Origin: Chlamydoabsidia padenii
Taxonomy: Eukaryota; Mucoromycota; Mucoromycetes; Mucorales; Cunninghamellaceae
Length of the DNA stretch: 64,000 nt
NCBI GenBank assembly: GCA_025330725.1
Contig: JAIWND010000008.1
Span: forward strand, 620,001-684,000
Direction of reading: 5' to 3'
In this document: in pieces, positions 61,773 through 64,000 of the stretch
How positions within the stretch are numbered: position 1 is the stretch's first letter
Layout of the letters: each line of letters starts with the position of its first letter
Translations under genes and position numbers: made by a program
Notes under the pieces: model-generated
What the model saw: the letters and a program-made list of their open reading frames with translations, nothing else
Told to the model about the DNA's origin: nothing
Databases searched by the model: none

Positions 61773-63464
61773 ATGGAACAGACAACTATTAACAATACCA
61801 CCAATATCCATCCTTTGCTATTCTCTACCACTACAGCACTTCATCCACTCTCATCCTCACCAAATACCTTTTTCCATCAACAGACAAGCATGACTATTCC
61901 TTCTTTGACGGACGATGTCACGACTATCTTTGTGGTGGGTTTCCCTGACGATATGACAGAACGAGAATTCCAAAACATGTTTATGTTTTGTCCTGGCTTT
62001 GAAGCGGCATCTTTGAAATGGCATTGCAAGGACCAAGAAGATGATAACTCTGTAGGCTCAAATGGTGGAAAAAAACAAATGGTAAATTAAAGGTATATAG
62101 GTATATCATATTGGTTTACTAACTTGGTCTTCCTTTTTGTTTTGTATTGGTAGATTGGATTTGCAAGATTCCGCACTCGTTTGGAAGCAATGGAAGCAGC
62201 TGATATACTTGGTGGTAAAAAGGTGGATCAAGACAAAGGCACTGTACTCAAGGCTGAAATGGCAAAGAAGAATCTACATGTCAAGCGTGGATCAGTGGCA
62301 CCGGTAGGCACACTTGTTCCATCATCATTATTACAACATCAACAGTCGATTGGATCACCTACTTCATCTAATACACCTCCTTGTACAACACCAGCTTTAA
62401 TGATTTCTGGTGAAAGTAGCTCTTTATCATCAACTTCAGGTACAATCAACACTGATTCGATAGGGGAATCGGAATCAACAACTAATGAAGGTGCTCTGGA
62501 TCTATTTGATGGTACTATGAGTCTTCTCTCCAAGAAACTAGGACGATATCCCACCAACTCGGAATCTTATGATGCATTCTCTCCTCTGCCAAGCGATCTC
62601 CTCTCTCCGGCTACTGATTACAAGACTGATCCCTTTTTGAATGATCCTTTTGTATCCAACAATAACACAGCAACAACACCTGTATTCCCGGATTCATTAT
62701 TTGGAAATGTACGATCAAACTCATTCGATGGTCGTCGTCGTCCCTCTGATATCAGCTTTATATCTCCTCGTCCTTTTGGTAGTCTCAGCTCTGGTGGTGG
62801 AAGCAACAACAACAACAACAACAACAACATGGCATTCAATCAAACTACTAGTAATAATCTAATGATGGGTCCATCTCCTCTATCAAAAGTGAACAACTTT
62901 TACAATCATCCATATCAAATGTCACCTTTCAATACAACAAACACATCAACAAAAGTGACCAATGACGAGAATTCATACGATTACCTGTCCAAATCAACAC
63001 CAGTATCAAATGATCGTCTATTTGGTACCTCACCTATTTTGGACGACTTGATGTCTTCACGTATGAACTCTTTGTCAATGCAAGCCAACAATTTGACTGA
63101 TGTCCGCTCATCATCTACTAATCAACAACAATATCATCGATCTTCCATTAATCCTGCTGATCAGAACCCACCTTGTAATACTTTATATGTCGGCAACTTA
63201 CCATCCAACACCAACGAAGACGAACTGAATGAATTGTTTAGCCAATGTAAGGGATATAAACGTATGTGCTTCCGCAACAAGCCTCAAGGTCCTATGTGTT
63301 TTGTGGAATTCGATGACGTCGTACTTGCCACCAATGCTCTGAATGAACTTCAAGGCCATGGTTTAACTAATTCTGTTAAAGGTGGAATCCGGTTGTCTTT
63401 TAGTAAGAATCCTCTTTTTATTAAAAATCCATTCTTTACATCAAGCAACGATCTTGGTGCCTGA
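61773..63464 (+). CDS. Two-RRM RNA-binding protein, Scw1/Whi3-like
   Basis: Exons 61773-62081 and 62154-63464 close in frame to 539 residues; ATG 61773 is the first in frame. RRM1 begins [20 protein letters not shown], carries [20 protein letters not shown] (RNP1-like), and is split by the intron. A 230-residue Ser/Asn/Pro-rich linker with an Asn run follows. The C-terminal RRM is highly typical: [72 protein letters not shown]. Fungal homologues (Scw1 in fission yeast, Whi3 in budding yeast) control wall integrity, cell size or mRNA localisation through 3' UTR binding. Confidence 0.93.
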
Positions 63465-64000
63465 ACCTTCCTCTCCTCCCATACTTCTTCCCTTTTTAGT
63501 ATTACTTTTTTTTTTTATGCATCTACCTACCACTACTTATCATTCTACTTTTTCATCATCTCATTCCTCATACTCCCATCAGCATATATTGTCTTGATCA
63601 TTTTTTATCTTATATATCTCATCCTTTTTTATAATAAAACTGTCATTCTTATTATCTCTTTGGTTTTTTTTTATTTTAAATATAGGATCATCTTAATGTA
63701 AGGGGCAAAGATGATGGGACGATGGATAAATATTATTGGATTTGACCTCCTTTTGCTTTTCCGCATTGATCGGGAGTTTAAATACATAACCCGATATCCC
63801 AGGTTTACAAAAGTGTTTTGCCGTTTCATGGAAGATCCACTTGGTTCCTTTGATTTGATTCGCTGGCGGGATGTAAAATCAGACGACATGCAACTTGTTG
63901 GGCGCCCTCCCCCTTTATTCGCCTTCTCTTTCCAGTGGCAAACTTTTTAATCAATCTCTTCGACTCTACTGACTTTTGACAAAGTAGGACTCTTGATTAC
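63465..64000. other. 3' flank of the RNA-binding gene; right edge
   Basis: C/T-rich 3' UTR with AATAAAAC at about 63633. GGCGGGATGTAAAATC, a one-base motif variant, lies at 63865-63880 and may belong to a gene beyond the window. No gene was seen. Confidence 0.5.

Overview
The window looks like nuclear DNA of an early-diverging filamentous fungus, most likely a Mucorales-type (Mucoromycota) genome. The reasons are AT-rich DNA, genes broken by many 45-90 bp GT-AG introns, short intergenic gaps, and fungal gene families: GPI-type chitin deacetylase, GPI-type aspartic protease, GATA factor with the AreA-type N-terminal box, GID4, a Pcl/Clg1-type cyclin and a Scw1/Whi3-like RNA-binding protein. 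No rRNA, tRNA, CRISPR or organellar gene was seen. The species is an inference.

Layout. 0-7 kb: the 3' end of a glycosyltransferase-like gene, a phenol-2-monooxygenase-type flavoprotein and a septin-like GTPase with a C-terminal membrane anchor. 7-14 kb: cohesin SMC3 (minus) and spliceosomal SmD3 (plus), head to head. 14-31 kb is the accessory part: an internally deleted FAT1/FATP acyl-CoA synthetase pseudogene, a broken Fanzor/TnpB-like gene, an aspartic protease, a tandemly duplicated small membrane-protein gene (one copy frameshifted), a protein with a PD-(D/E)XK-like motif, a 0.7-kb direct repeat derived from the 3' flank of that gene, two small membrane proteins and a decayed or unresolved intron-rich gene. 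32-64 kb is housekeeping: cyclin, unknown protein, PMP3, ZRANB2-like/CENP-S divergent pair, disordered protein, chitin deacetylase, GID4, PP4R3/ABC-class ATPase divergent pair, mitochondrial ferredoxin, EMG1, a small gene with a frame problem, a Nudix protein, a peroxisomal (SKL) thioesterase, a two-finger GATA factor, a uridine-kinase-like protein and a two-RRM protein.

Most genes are unrelated and independently transcribed. The thread joining them is a short motif, core AAATCCCG (CGGGATTT on the other strand), usually with an adenine-rich flank and sometimes followed by GCATGAAT. It lies about 75-180 bp upstream of many start codons, in either orientation, including between divergent pairs. 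I think it is an abundant core-promoter element of this lineage, and it is the most interesting non-coding signal here. The strongest coding curiosity is the Fanzor-like relic at 17.9-18.8 kb. Exon models were built by hand from splice signals and reading-frame continuity; where all phases close this is stated.
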